Shown here piece after piece: positions 1-7,691 of a stretch of 64,000 bases of DNA; the stretch's first letter is position 1, and each line of letters starts with the position of its first letter. The stretch comes from Bacteroidales bacterium UBA4814. GTDB lineage: Bacteria > Bacteroidota > Bacteroidia > Bacteroidales > UBA7960. The notes below the pieces were generated by a model. The model did no database searches. It was not told where the DNA came from and saw only the letters and a list, made by a program, of their open reading frames with translations. Location: positions 47,759 through 111,758 of the forward strand of contig DHFW01000002.1 in NCBI GenBank assembly GCA_002402465.1, given 5' to 3'. The position numbers were made by a program, and so were the translations under genes.

Positions 1-2
1 CA

Positions 3-698
3 GAAGAAAAAGGCTTGCTGGGCAGCCGCTATTTTGCCGACAGCGATGCTTACGACATGAAGAAAGTGAATTACATGCTCAACTTCGACATGCTTGGCAG
101 GCTCAACGATTACAGCCTGGCGCTGATCGGCACCGGCACCACGCCCATGTGGGAGGATCTCATCGACCGGGCAGCCCCTGAGCATTTCAACATTCGCAAA
201 AGCTCTGGTGGCTTGGGTGGATCAGACCATACCGCATTTTACCTGAAAGACATCCCGGTGCTGTTCTTTTTTACTGGCATTCACGACGACTATCACCGCC
301 CCGGAGATACCCCCGACAAGGTGAACTACAAGGGCACGCAGGAGATACTGAACTTTGCTTATGACTTGATGCGACTAATTGAAAACGAAGACCGGCTGGC
401 TTTCACACCCACACAAACAACCGATAGTCGCCGTCGTCGCTCCGATGGCGTTACTCTGGGGCTGATGCCCGACCATGCCTATGAAGCCCAGGGGCTGAGG
501 ATACAGGCCCTAATCGACGACCGCCCCGCACAAAAAGCTGGAATACAGAATGGCGATGTGATTGTTCGCATCGACAATGATGAAATTAAAGAGATACAGT
601 CTTACATGCGTGCGCTCGAGAATCTGCAGGCAGGCCGCACCACCAGCATTACTGTGAAAAGAGGAGAGCAAGAGCTTACCTTTGAAGTGCAACTGTAA
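3..698 (+). CDS. M28-family zinc aminopeptidase with C-terminal PDZ domain (5' end outside window)
   Basis: This is the C-terminal part of a secreted zinc metallopeptidase; the frame is open to the window edge, so the true start lies upstream. It opens with EEKGLLGSRYF, matching the M28 segment that carries the general-base glutamate. NFDMLGR follows, where the Asp of the family is a zinc ligand, and DYHRPGDT then supplies the last zinc-binding His. The final 75 or so residues (from QGLRIQALI to the end) look like a PDZ domain with a GDVIVRID-type core. Bacteroidetes M28-PDZ proteins are usually periplasmic or outer-membrane aminopeptidases acting on peptides. The signal peptide and first metal ligands cannot be seen. 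The fold call is firm; the substrate is unknown. Confidence 0.85.
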   Translation, partial: EEKGLLGSRYFADSDAYDMKKVNYMLNFDMLGRLNDYSLALIGTGTTPMWEDLIDRAAPEHFNIRKSSGGLGGSDHTAFYLKDIPVLFFFTGIHDDYHRPGDTPDKVNYKGTQEILNFAYDLMRLIENEDRLAFTPTQTTDSRRRRSDGVTLGLMPDHAYEAQGLRIQALIDDRPAQKAGIQNGDVIVRIDNDEIKEIQSYMRALENLQAGRTTSITVKRGEQELTFEVQL

Positions 699-752
699 AA
701 GAAAGTCGTTCCTGCAAAAGCGTGATGGTTAGGTTTGTTGTTTCGAACCGGA

Positions 753-794
753 ATTTTTCGAAAAATGACAATAAAATGGCATTTTTCGAAAAAA
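753..794. repeat. Pair of TTTTTCGAAAAA palindromes upstream of gpsA
   Basis: Two near-identical 14-bp palindromes of the form ATTTTTCGAAAAA(T/A) lie at 753-766 and 781-794, with centres 28 bp apart. They sit in the 144-bp gap between the M28 peptidase gene and gpsA. Each could be an operator half-site pair or fold as a hairpin. No regulator is known to bind this motif here. Confidence 0.5.
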
Positions 795-842
795 CAGTTG
801 TAACTTTTCTGATCATTTGGTGGACACAAATTAGAAAAAACC

Positions 843-1838
843 TTGGCTGAAAAAAGAATTGCAGTGGTTGGCTCGGGGAGCTGGGCCACTGCCATTGTGA
901 AAATTCTGCTCAACAATGTGGAGAAGCTCAACTGGTGGGTGCGGGAGCAGGAAATTGCCGAGCACCTGCTCATCTGGCAGCACAATCCCAAATATCTAAG
1001 TTCTGTAACCTTCGACACCAGTCGTTTGTTTGTTTCAAATGACATTGAAGAAGTGCTACAGCAATCAGAGGTGGTGCTGTTTTGCGTCCCGGCGGCGTTT
1101 CTGCACAGCTCCATGGGGCATGTGAAGCCTTCCCTGCTAAAGGATAAAATTGTGATAAGCGCCATTAAAGGCATTGTTCCCGAATTCAACAGCATTGTGC
1201 TCGATTACTTCAGGAAGCAATTCAAACTTCAACCACATAATTTTGTGGTGGTTAGCGGCCCCAGCCATGCCGAAGAGGTAGCGGCCGAAAAACTTACCTA
1301 CCTTACGGTGGCATCGCAAACACCGCGTCTGGCAGTGGTTATTGCCGGCCTTTTTTCCTGCAGGTATATTTATGCTACTACTTCCGATGATATTTATGGA
1401 ACGGAATATGGCCCGGTGCTTAAAAATATCGTTGCCATTGCCAGTGGCATTGCGACCAGCCTTGGCTATGGCGACAACTTCCAGGCGGTACTTATAAGCA
1501 ATGCCATACAGGAAATGGAGCGCTTTGTGAAAGCGGTGCATCCCATCGATCGCGACATTAAAAGCCCGGTGTATTTGGGCGACCTGCTGGTGACCTGCTA
1601 CAGCCGCTTTAGCCGTAACCGAACCTTCGGAACCATGATTGGCAAAGGATACAGCGTGAAATTTGCACAGGTGGAAATGGAAATGGTAGCCGAAGGTTAT
1701 TATGCGGCAAAATGCATTAAGGAGATTAACGATGAACTGGGTGTGTACATGCCTATTTGCGAGTCGGTCTACAATATTTTGTATAAAAACCGCAAGCCTT
1801 CGGCCGAAATTGCCGAATTAACCGGGAAGCTTTCATGA
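843..1838 (+). CDS. gpsA: NAD(P)+-dependent glycerol-3-phosphate dehydrogenase
   Basis: GpsA reduces dihydroxyacetone phosphate to sn-glycerol-3-phosphate in the cytoplasm, feeding phospholipid synthesis. The N-terminal Rossmann motif VGSGSWATA (about residues 9-17) binds the nucleotide. SAIKGI and SGPSHAEEV are signature segments, LKNIVAIASG carries the catalytic lysine (Lys194), and GDLLVTCYSRFSRNR is the substrate-binding stretch. At 331 residues it has the usual length. The start is TTG at 843, because the Rossmann strand begins only five residues later and no ATG is better placed. It appears to stand alone, preceded by a gap with paired palindromes and followed by a hairpin shared with the convergent pyrI. 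Identification is strong. Confidence 0.93.
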   Translation: MAEKRIAVVGSGSWATAIVKILLNNVEKLNWWVREQEIAEHLLIWQHNPKYLSSVTFDTSRLFVSNDIEEVLQQSEVVLFCVPAAFLHSSMGHVKPSLLKDKIVISAIKGIVPEFNSIVLDYFRKQFKLQPHNFVVVSGPSHAEEVAAEKLTYLTVASQTPRLAVVIAGLFSCRYIYATTSDDIYGTEYGPVLKNIVAIASGIATSLGYGDNFQAVLISNAIQEMERFVKAVHPIDRDIKSPVYLGDLLVTCYSRFSRNRTFGTMIGKGYSVKFAQVEMEMVAEGYYAAKCIKEINDELGVYMPICESVYNILYKNRKPSAEIAELTGKLS

Positions 1839-1877
1839 AAAAAGCTCCGGAAAACCTAATGTTTCTCTGGGCTTTTT
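1839..1877. terminator. Terminator between convergent gpsA and pyrI
   Basis: An arm beginning AAAAAGC pairs with a GGGCTTTTT arm over about nine positions, including one G-T wobble, around a loop of about 20 nt. It starts immediately after the gpsA stop. T-runs lie on both sides, so it could serve both converging genes. Confidence 0.5.
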
Positions 1878-1895
1878 GTAAGACCGCAATTTGGC

Positions 1896-2357
1896 TTACT
1901 TAAATTCCATGTTGCTGCGGCGCGTAATTTTTTCGCAGAAGTGGCATTTCAGCCTCAGTTCTTCTTTCTCGACTACTGTAAATCTGGTGGTAACCTGTTC
2001 GTGATTGGTAACACAATTGGGGTTGAAACAACGCACGATACCGTTCACATGGTCAGGCGTTTCCACAATTTTCTTGCTGCTTACCTGGAAATCTCTGATT
2101 TCGATAATGGAGGCGTGAGGTGCTACCAGGGCAATCTTGTTCAGTTCTTCTGGCAGGAAGAACTTGTTACTCACCTTTATAAGGCCTTTGGTACCGTATT
2201 TTTTACTTTCGAGGTTGGTGGCAAAAAGCACCATGTTGTCGAAGCTGTCGAGCTTCAGAATGCGGATTACCTGGAAAACAGCGTGAGAGGGAATATGGTC
2301 AATTACGGTTCCGTTTTCGATGGCCGAAACCTTCAGTTCTTTAATTTTTTCGCTCAT
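1896..2357 (-). CDS. pyrI: Aspartate carbamoyltransferase regulatory subunit
   Basis: This is the allosteric, nucleotide-binding regulatory chain of aspartate transcarbamylase; it carries no catalysis. The N-terminal half is the effector-binding domain. The C-terminal half is the zinc domain, with four cysteines in the family arrangement: Cys110, Cys115, Cys138 and Cys141 (CFNPNC and CHFC). The 153-residue length is normal. It starts 31 bp after the pyrB stop, so the two subunits are co-transcribed from the pyrB side. Presence of PyrI implies the E. coli-type holoenzyme controlled by ATP/CTP rather than a free catalytic trimer. Confidence 0.95.
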   Translation of the reverse strand: MSEKIKELKVSAIENGTVIDHIPSHAVFQVIRILKLDSFDNMVLFATNLESKKYGTKGLIKVSNKFFLPEELNKIALVAPHASIIEIRDFQVSSKKIVETPDHVNGIVRCFNPNCVTNHEQVTTRFTVVEKEELRLKCHFCEKITRRSNMEFK

Positions 2358-2388
2358 TTCTTAATTCGTTTAAGTTTTTACCTGCAGT

Positions 2389-3300
2389 TTATTGGAGTAA
2401 GCCCAGTATGAGGGCCATAAGCGCCTGGCGCACGTACACCCCGTTCAGTGCTTGTTCAAAATAATAGGCCTTTGGGCTGGAGTCAACGTTTATGTCGATC
2501 TCATTAACTCTTGGCAGGGGGTGCAGTACCTTGAAATTATCCTTGGTATTGAGGATCATGTCGTGATGCAGATTATACGAATTTTTTATGCGCTCGTATT
2601 CCAGCGGGTCGCTGAAGCGCTCGCGCTGAATGCGGGTCATGTAAAACACGTCGGCATTCGGAATCACCTCTTCCATATCGGTGTACTGATGGTAAGTGAG
2701 GTTTTTCTCCTTAATGTGCATTTTTACCGAGCTGGGCAGTTTGAGCTCCAAAGGGGAAACCAGGTGAAAAGTAGTGTTGAAATTGCAAAGGGCGATAACC
2801 AGAGAGTGTACGGTGCGGCCGTACTTCAGGTCGCCCACAAAAGCCACGTGCAGGTTGTCGAGCGTGCCCTGGGTTTTCAGGATGCTGTAGAGGTCGAGCA
2901 GGGTCTGGGTGGGGTGCTGATTGGCGCCATCGCCGGCATTGATAATGGGCACCGGGCTGATCTCGGAGGCAAAACGCGCGCTGCCCTCAATAGGGTTTCG
3001 CATCACGATCAGGTCGGAATAATTGGCAATGGTCAGAATGGTGTCGCGCAACGACTCTCCTTTTTTCACGGAAGTGTTGCTGGCCTCCGAAAAGCCAATC
3101 ACCTTGCCGCCCAGGCGGTTTACGGCGCTCTCGAAGCTTAGCCGGGTGCGGGTGGAAGGCTCAAAAAACAAGGAGGCCACCACGTAATCTTGCAGTATGG
3201 TTTGCACCGGGTTTTTCTCAAACTCGCGGGCAAGCTCCAGCACGCGCAACTGCTCTTCCTTGGTGTAATCGTTAATGGAAACGAGGCTTTTGTTCTTCAT
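2389..3300 (-). CDS. pyrB: Aspartate carbamoyltransferase catalytic subunit
   Basis: PyrB condenses carbamoyl phosphate with L-aspartate, the first committed step of pyrimidine synthesis. The carbamoyl-phosphate loop FFEPSTRTR (residues 45-53) is intact. VKKGES supplies the lysine contributed by a neighbouring chain, and HPTQTLLDLYSI is the other active-site signature. At 303 residues it matches the family. It is the first gene of the pyrBI operon on the minus strand. A terminator for the upstream GTPase gene lies 39-61 bp before its start, so pyrB probably has its own promoter in the roughly 40 bp of A/T-rich leader (a TATATTTA is visible there, one base off the -7 consensus). Confidence 0.96.
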   Translation of the reverse strand: MKNKSLVSINDYTKEEQLRVLELAREFEKNPVQTILQDYVVASLFFEPSTRTRLSFESAVNRLGGKVIGFSEASNTSVKKGESLRDTILTIANYSDLIVMRNPIEGSARFASEISPVPIINAGDGANQHPTQTLLDLYSILKTQGTLDNLHVAFVGDLKYGRTVHSLVIALCNFNTTFHLVSPLELKLPSSVKMHIKEKNLTYHQYTDMEEVIPNADVFYMTRIQRERFSDPLEYERIKNSYNLHHDMILNTKDNFKVLHPLPRVNEIDINVDSSPKAYYFEQALNGVYVRQALMALILGLLQ

Positions 3301-3338
3301 GTGTCAGATGTTTACGGTTTGGGTTCTTAAATATAGGC

Positions 3339-3361
3339 AAAAAAAAAGGGGCAACAGCCCC
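3339..3361 (-). terminator. Rho-independent terminator after the cDPG-synthetase-like gene
   Basis: A GGGGC/GCCCC stem (3348-3352 with 3357-3361, loop AACA-type) is followed on the minus strand by a run of nine U (plus-strand A run 3339-3347). It lies eight bases beyond the stop of the GTPase gene and separates it from pyrBI. Confidence 0.8.
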
Positions 3362-3369
3362 TTTTAAAA

Positions 3370-4728
3370 TTATTTACATCCGCAATCAGATTTGATCAAC
3401 TGCTTGGACTTCAGGAAGTCGCAGACCAGCCCGCAGAAGGTTGGCGCTCCGATCTCCTGCAGTTCGTAATCTACTTTCACGGTGGGCTTATTGATCTTTA
3501 CAATGCGGGAAAGATCGATAGGGGTGGCAATAACCACTGCGTCGCAATCGGTATTGTTAATGGATTTTTCCAGGTCAGCTACCTGCTCATCGCCATATCC
3601 CATTGCTGGCAGCAAGGTGCCAATGTTGGGATAAATTTCGAAAGTCTCGGCCAGTCTGCCTACCACGAATGGCCTGGGGTCAACAAGCTCGGCGGCACCA
3701 TATTTTTTGGCTGCAACCGTGCCGGCACCAATCTTCATGTGGCCGTGGGTAAGGGTGGGGCCATCTTCTACTACCAGCACACGCTTGCCTTTGATCAGCT
3801 CGGGCTTGTCAACGGTAAGCGGTGAAGCACCATCAATTACAATAGCTTTGGGGTTTACCTTGGCAATATTGTCGCGAACGATTTGTATGCCTTCGGGGCC
3901 GGCGCTGTCCATTTTGTTAATGACTACTATGTCGGCCATACGAAGGGTTACTTCGCCGGGATAGTAGTTCAGTTCGTGGCCCGGCCGGTGGGGATCTACT
4001 ACGGTCACCATCAGATCAGGCTTATAAAAAGGGAAATCGTTGTTACCCCCATCCCAAAGGATCACATCTGCTTCTTTTTCTGCTTCGCGCAGAATGGCTT
4101 CATAGTCAACCCCTGCATAAATTACATTTCCGCGTACCACATGGGGTTCGTATTCTTCCATTTCTTCGATGGTGCACTTGTGCTTATGAAGGTCTTCCAC
4201 AGTGGCAAAACGCTGCACCTTCTGAGCAACCAAGTCGCCATAAGGCATGGGGTGACGAATGGCTACCACCTTAATGCCATGCTCCATAAGCACTTCAATA
4301 ATGCGGCGCGAGGTCTGGCTTTTGCCGCAACCGGTGCGAACTGCACCCACTGCAATCACGGGCTTGGTACTCTCAATCATGGTTTCCTTGGGGCCGATAA
4401 GCAAAAAGTCTGCTCCGTTGGCATTTACAATGGCACTAACAGCCATTACTTGCTGGTAGGAAACGTCGCTGTAAGAAAATGCACAAATATCCACATCCAA
4501 CTCCTTGATCAGGCGGGGAAGGTCTTCCTGGGCATAGATCGGAATCCCTTCAGGATACTGCGCACCGGCAAGTTCTGCGGGGTATTTGCGCCCGTCAATG
4601 TCAGGGATCTGCGCTGCAGTAAAGGCAACCACCTGGTAATGGTCATTTCCACGGTAATACGTGTTAAAGTTATGGAAGTCCCTTCCGGCAGCTCCAATAA
4701 TGATTACATTTTTCCTGTTCTTAGACAT
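3370..4728 (-). CDS. Cyclic 2,3-diphosphoglycerate synthetase-like P-loop GTPase
   Basis: The 452-residue protein has an N-terminal Rossmann-like half starting VIIIGAAGRDFHNFN. A P-loop half follows, with Walker A RTGCGKSQTS (about residues 131-140) and a VINKMDSA segment resembling the guanine-specificity NKxD motif. This layout matches the family named for archaeal cyclic 2,3-diphosphoglycerate synthetase, which closes 2,3-DPG to the cyclic form using ATP. Bacterial members are common but their reaction is, to my knowledge, not established. The C-terminus ends in a CGCK tail that could bind metal. It has its own promoter (4787-4817) and terminator, so it is monocistronic although it neighbours pyrBI. 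Family call is firm; function is open. Confidence 0.78.
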   Translation of the reverse strand: MSKNRKNVIIIGAAGRDFHNFNTYYRGNDHYQVVAFTAAQIPDIDGRKYPAELAGAQYPEGIPIYAQEDLPRLIKELDVDICAFSYSDVSYQQVMAVSAIVNANGADFLLIGPKETMIESTKPVIAVGAVRTGCGKSQTSRRIIEVLMEHGIKVVAIRHPMPYGDLVAQKVQRFATVEDLHKHKCTIEEMEEYEPHVVRGNVIYAGVDYEAILREAEKEADVILWDGGNNDFPFYKPDLMVTVVDPHRPGHELNYYPGEVTLRMADIVVINKMDSAGPEGIQIVRDNIAKVNPKAIVIDGASPLTVDKPELIKGKRVLVVEDGPTLTHGHMKIGAGTVAAKKYGAAELVDPRPFVVGRLAETFEIYPNIGTLLPAMGYGDEQVADLEKSINNTDCDAVVIATPIDLSRIVKINKPTVKVDYELQEIGAPTFCGLVCDFLKSKQLIKSDCGCK

Positions 4729-4786
4729 AAGTTGAATTTTTATGGTTTTATGATTTTGAGAATGATTGTCATTGTAAAAATCCCCA

Positions 4787-4817
4787 CAAATTTACTTGTT
4801 TAAGTTTTTCCGCCAAG
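4787..4817 (-). promoter_or_regulatory. Bacteroidetes-type promoter for the cDPG-synthetase-like gene
   Basis: Read on the minus strand there is CTTG, 19 bp, then TAAATTTG. This matches the Bacteroidetes sigma consensus TTTG-N19-TAnnTTTG with one mismatch. It lies about 60 bp upstream of the ATG. Confidence 0.6.
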
Positions 4818-4942
4818 GCAATAAAAAATTTTTTTGCCGGATGATTCAACCATTGTCCCGGCCATAAACCCAAAATGTTTATCCTAAACAGCAGCCACGG
4901 GGCTTTTCAGCAGATGAAACGGAAAGGGGTTGTACCGTGAAA

Positions 4943-4973
4943 TTTGCCAGCTTTTTTAATTCTTTTATTTTTG
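4943..4973 (+). promoter_or_regulatory. Bacteroidetes-type promoter for the C69 peptidase gene
   Basis: TTTG at 4943-4946, exactly 19 bp, then TATTTTTG at 4966-4973: a full match to TTTG-N19-TAnnTTTG. It is placed 42 bp before the ATG at 5016. Confidence 0.7.
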
Positions 4974-5015
4974 TAAAATCCAATAAGTGCTAAAAATCAA
5001 TCAATTTTAAAAATT

Positions 5016-6662
5016 ATGACAAAAAGTTTTATTCTTTCAGTGATAACTTTTGCAGGAATTTTTCTGCAATCTTTTCAGGGTTTGGGTTGCACCAGTGTGC
5101 TTGTTTCGCGCGGCGCCAGTGCCGATGGCAGTGTCATGACCAGTTTTTTGTATGATGTGGCCGGTTTTGTGCAGCCGGTTCATTTCTATCCTGGCGGGAC
5201 CTATGAGCCCGGCGACTCGCTCGATATTTTCGGCTTTCGCGAAGGCGAATACCTGGGCCGCATAAAGCAGGTGCCCAGCACCTATAAAGTCATTGGCAAT
5301 ATGAACGAGCACCAGGTGGCCATTGGTGAAACCACTTTTACCGGGCGTTCCGAGCTGCACGGCGGGCCCGGACTTTTCGACTATGGCAATCTTATCTGGA
5401 CCACTTTGCAGCGCGCTCGCACCGCCCGCGAAGCCATCCTGATTCTCGACGACCTGGCACGAACTTACGGCTACAAAGATACCGGCGAGACCTTTTTCTT
5501 TGCCGACAAGGAAGAGGTGTGGATCATGGATTTCATCGGGAAAGGATCGTATGGAAAAGGCGGTGTTTGGGTGGCTGCCCGCGTTCCCGATGGTTACATT
5601 GCCGCCCATGCCAACCAGTCGCGCATCAGAAAAGTTGATTGGAACGATACCGAAAACTGGATGTGGTCGGAAGATGTGGTAGACTTTGCCCGCGAAAGGG
5701 GCTGGTTTGAAGGCGATCGCGCCGATTTCAGCTTCCGCGAAGCTTATGATCCCATTTCACTGCGTTCGCTGCTGCTGTGTGAAAGCCGGGTGTGGAGCGT
5801 TTACAACCGGGCGGCACCTTCGCAACAATTTTCGGCCGACTATTGGCGCGGGGTGCCCGAAGCCGATCCTTATCCGCTGTTTATACGCCCCGATCAGAAA
5901 ATCAGCGTAGAGGGCATGATTGCCCTGGTGCGCGATCATTTTCACGATACGCCCTATTATACCCGCGAGGGTTTTGCTGCCGGCCCCTACAAAAGCCCAT
6001 ATCGCTGGCGTCCCGTGGTATTCTCGCTCGAAGGTGACACCACTCAGTATTCCTGGGAGCGCCCTATTTCGCAGCCCCAAACAGCCTTTTCTTTCGTGAC
6101 CCAGTCGCGCAACTGGTTGCCCGATGCCGTGGGTGGCATTTGCTGGTATTCGGTCGACGACACTTACTCTACCGTGTTTGTTCCGCTTTATATGGGCATG
6201 AACAGAATGCCCGTTTCCTATCGCACTGGCTCGCCCATTGAGTTCGACTGGAATTCGGCCTACTGGGTGTTCAATAAAGTGGCCAATCATGCCTACCCGC
6301 ATTACAGCTTGATGATCCCCGAGATTCAAAAGGTTCAGCTCGAGCTTGAAACCCGTGCCCACGCCATGTCGCGGGCTGCCGATCAGGCCGCAAAGGCGCT
6401 TTTTGAAACCGATCCCCGAATGATGCACGAATACCTGAGCGATTTCAGCGTGAACCTGGCCGAAGGCGTGGTGGAGCGCTGGCGCCAACTGGGGTTTGAT
6501 CTCTTTGTGAAATACAACGATGGCTACATCAGACCCACCGACTCAGTAAGCTCATGGCCCAAGGGAATGGACTATCCAGACGACTTCAAGCAAAGAGCCA
6601 TTGAAGAACGGCCCGGATATTACGATGTGAAGCACCGCAAGCCCGGCGAGCCTTTGAAGTAA
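5016..6662 (+). CDS. Secreted C69-family dipeptidase (Ntn hydrolase)
   Basis: A 24-residue signal-like segment is followed directly by CTSVLVSRGASADGS. The Cys25 at the mature N-terminus is the expected nucleophile of N-terminal-nucleophile hydrolases of peptidase family C69 (PepD/dipeptidase A group). ASADGSVM is the family's signature extension. The 548-residue length suits the family. In characterised relatives removal of the leader exposes the catalytic cysteine, so signal-peptide cleavage and activation may be one event here. It probably hydrolyses dipeptides in the periplasm. A good promoter lies upstream and a terminator follows, so it is a single-gene unit. Confidence 0.88.
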   Translation: MTKSFILSVITFAGIFLQSFQGLGCTSVLVSRGASADGSVMTSFLYDVAGFVQPVHFYPGGTYEPGDSLDIFGFREGEYLGRIKQVPSTYKVIGNMNEHQVAIGETTFTGRSELHGGPGLFDYGNLIWTTLQRARTAREAILILDDLARTYGYKDTGETFFFADKEEVWIMDFIGKGSYGKGGVWVAARVPDGYIAAHANQSRIRKVDWNDTENWMWSEDVVDFARERGWFEGDRADFSFREAYDPISLRSLLLCESRVWSVYNRAAPSQQFSADYWRGVPEADPYPLFIRPDQKISVEGMIALVRDHFHDTPYYTREGFAAGPYKSPYRWRPVVFSLEGDTTQYSWERPISQPQTAFSFVTQSRNWLPDAVGGICWYSVDDTYSTVFVPLYMGMNRMPVSYRTGSPIEFDWNSAYWVFNKVANHAYPHYSLMIPEIQKVQLELETRAHAMSRAADQAAKALFETDPRMMHEYLSDFSVNLAEGVVERWRQLGFDLFVKYNDGYIRPTDSVSSWPKGMDYPDDFKQRAIEERPGYYDVKHRKPGEPLK

Positions 6663-6682
6663 GATATTGCTTTTTATCAGTA

Positions 6683-6717
6683 AGGGAAGTTTCTGCCTGT
6701 CAGGAATTTCCCTTTTT
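6683..6717 (+). terminator. Rho-independent terminator after the C69 gene
   Basis: AAGGGAA pairs with TTCCCTT across an 18-20 nt loop, followed by a T run, about 20 bp after the stop codon. Confidence 0.7.
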
Positions 6718-6743
6718 TAATTGGAATCGGACTACATATTTAC

Positions 6744-6751
6744 TAACTTTG
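6744..6751 (+). promoter_or_regulatory. -7 promoter element for the coiled-coil gene pair
   Basis: TAACTTTG matches the Bacteroidetes -7 box TAnnTTTG and lies 25 bp before the ATG at 6776. No exact TTTG is found 19 bp upstream, so this is weaker than the other promoters reported. Confidence 0.45.
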
Positions 6752-6775
6752 TAAGTAAACCAAAAAAACCATTGA

Positions 6776-6976
6776 ATGAAAAAACTATTTTTAATACTGC
6801 TGGTAGCGGGCTTTATGACAGCCTGTGCCGGACAAGGCGGCCGCCAGGCCGAAGATGCGCAGGCCCCTGTTGAGATGGAAGCCGAACTGGAAGAAGCACT
6901 GGAAAAAAACATTGAGCTGAACGAGCGCATTGAAGCCCTCGAAAGCGAACTCGACAGTTTGATAACCAATCTTTAA
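6776..6976 (+). CDS. Small coiled-coil lipoprotein
   Basis: The 66-residue product begins with a lipoprotein signal, MKKLFLILLVAGFMTACAG, where Cys17 would be lipidated. After it comes an acidic stretch rich in Glu, Leu and Ala (ELEEALEKNIELNERIEALE), a near-perfect heptad pattern predicting one coiled coil, with no other domain. It resembles Lpp-like or YbgF-N-terminal coiled-coil lipoproteins in architecture only; no homology is claimed. The next gene starts 16 bp later and also encodes a coiled-coil protein, so the two are probably co-transcribed and may interact. Function unknown. Confidence 0.7.
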   Translation: MKKLFLILLVAGFMTACAGQGGRQAEDAQAPVEMEAELEEALEKNIELNERIEALESELDSLITNL

Positions 6977-6991
6977 AAAAGGAGAACGAAA

Positions 6992-7627
6992 ATGAAAAGG
7001 ATATTTTTACTTGCTTGCTTAATGCTGGTATCGGTTGCATTGCTTGCCCAGAATCCCCGTTCGCAGCAGGGCCAGGGCAGGGAAAAGCAGGAAGAAGTAA
7101 AGGAGCAAGGTCAGCAGCGGGCTCAGCAAGGCCGTGAGCAAGCCGAACAAGCCACGGCCGGGGAACGCGCCCAGCAAGGTGTGGAGCAGGCCGAAAGGCA
7201 AGTGGAGCGTGCCGAACGGGGAGTGGAACGTGCCGAAGAAAACCTTGAGCGCGCAAAGGAAGAAAAAGAGCAGGTTGAAGGCCGCGGGCATGCCTATGGC
7301 CGCGATAAAGGTGGCCTGAGTGGCCGCGACTTCGGTCAGGCACGGGCCGCTGCTGCACGCACCAAAGAAGAAAAGGAAGAAGTAACGCGCGAAGTGGCCA
7401 TTGAAGTGGAAGAAGGCGTACGCCGCACCAAAATACGGGTGGAAGAAGCCCGAGAAGTGCTGGAAGAAAGGGTGAAGAACCGCGAAATTTCTGAGGAAGA
7501 GTTCGAGAGAAGATCCCGCCGCATAGAAGAAATTGAAGAGGAAGTATTGCGCATTGAAGAAATGCGCAAAGAAACCGAACGGGTTATTCGTGAGCGTCTG
7601 CCTGAAGTAGAACGCCAGCGGCTTTAG
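6992..7627 (+). CDS. Secreted Glu/Gln/Arg-rich coiled-coil protein
   Basis: A signal peptide (MKRIFLLACLMLVSVALLAQ) precedes about 190 residues made almost entirely of Glu, Gln, Arg, Lys and Ala. Seven-residue repeats such as VERAERG-VERAEEN-LERAKEE are visible at residues 70-90. A short Gly-rich break (GRGHAYGRDKGGLSGRDFG, around residues 97-115) separates two long helical regions. The composition predicts an elongated coiled coil in the periplasm. It follows the coiled-coil lipoprotein by 16 bp and is closed by a terminator. No enzymatic motif is present, and low complexity makes remote homology unreliable. Function unknown. Confidence 0.7.
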   Translation: MKRIFLLACLMLVSVALLAQNPRSQQGQGREKQEEVKEQGQQRAQQGREQAEQATAGERAQQGVEQAERQVERAERGVERAEENLERAKEEKEQVEGRGHAYGRDKGGLSGRDFGQARAAAARTKEEKEEVTREVAIEVEEGVRRTKIRVEEAREVLEERVKNREISEEEFERRSRRIEEIEEEVLRIEEMRKETERVIRERLPEVERQRL

Positions 7628-7650
7628 CATTAGATAAAAATATAACGATT

Positions 7651-7681
7651 CCCCGGATTGCATTGCAGCCCGGGGTTTTTT
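7651..7681 (+). terminator. Rho-independent terminator after the coiled-coil pair
   Basis: CCCCGG (7651-7656) pairs with CCGGGG (7670-7675) and is followed by TTTTTT. It is 24 bp after the stop codon and only 11 bp before the next start. Confidence 0.8.
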
Positions 7682-7691
7682 CTGAAACGAT

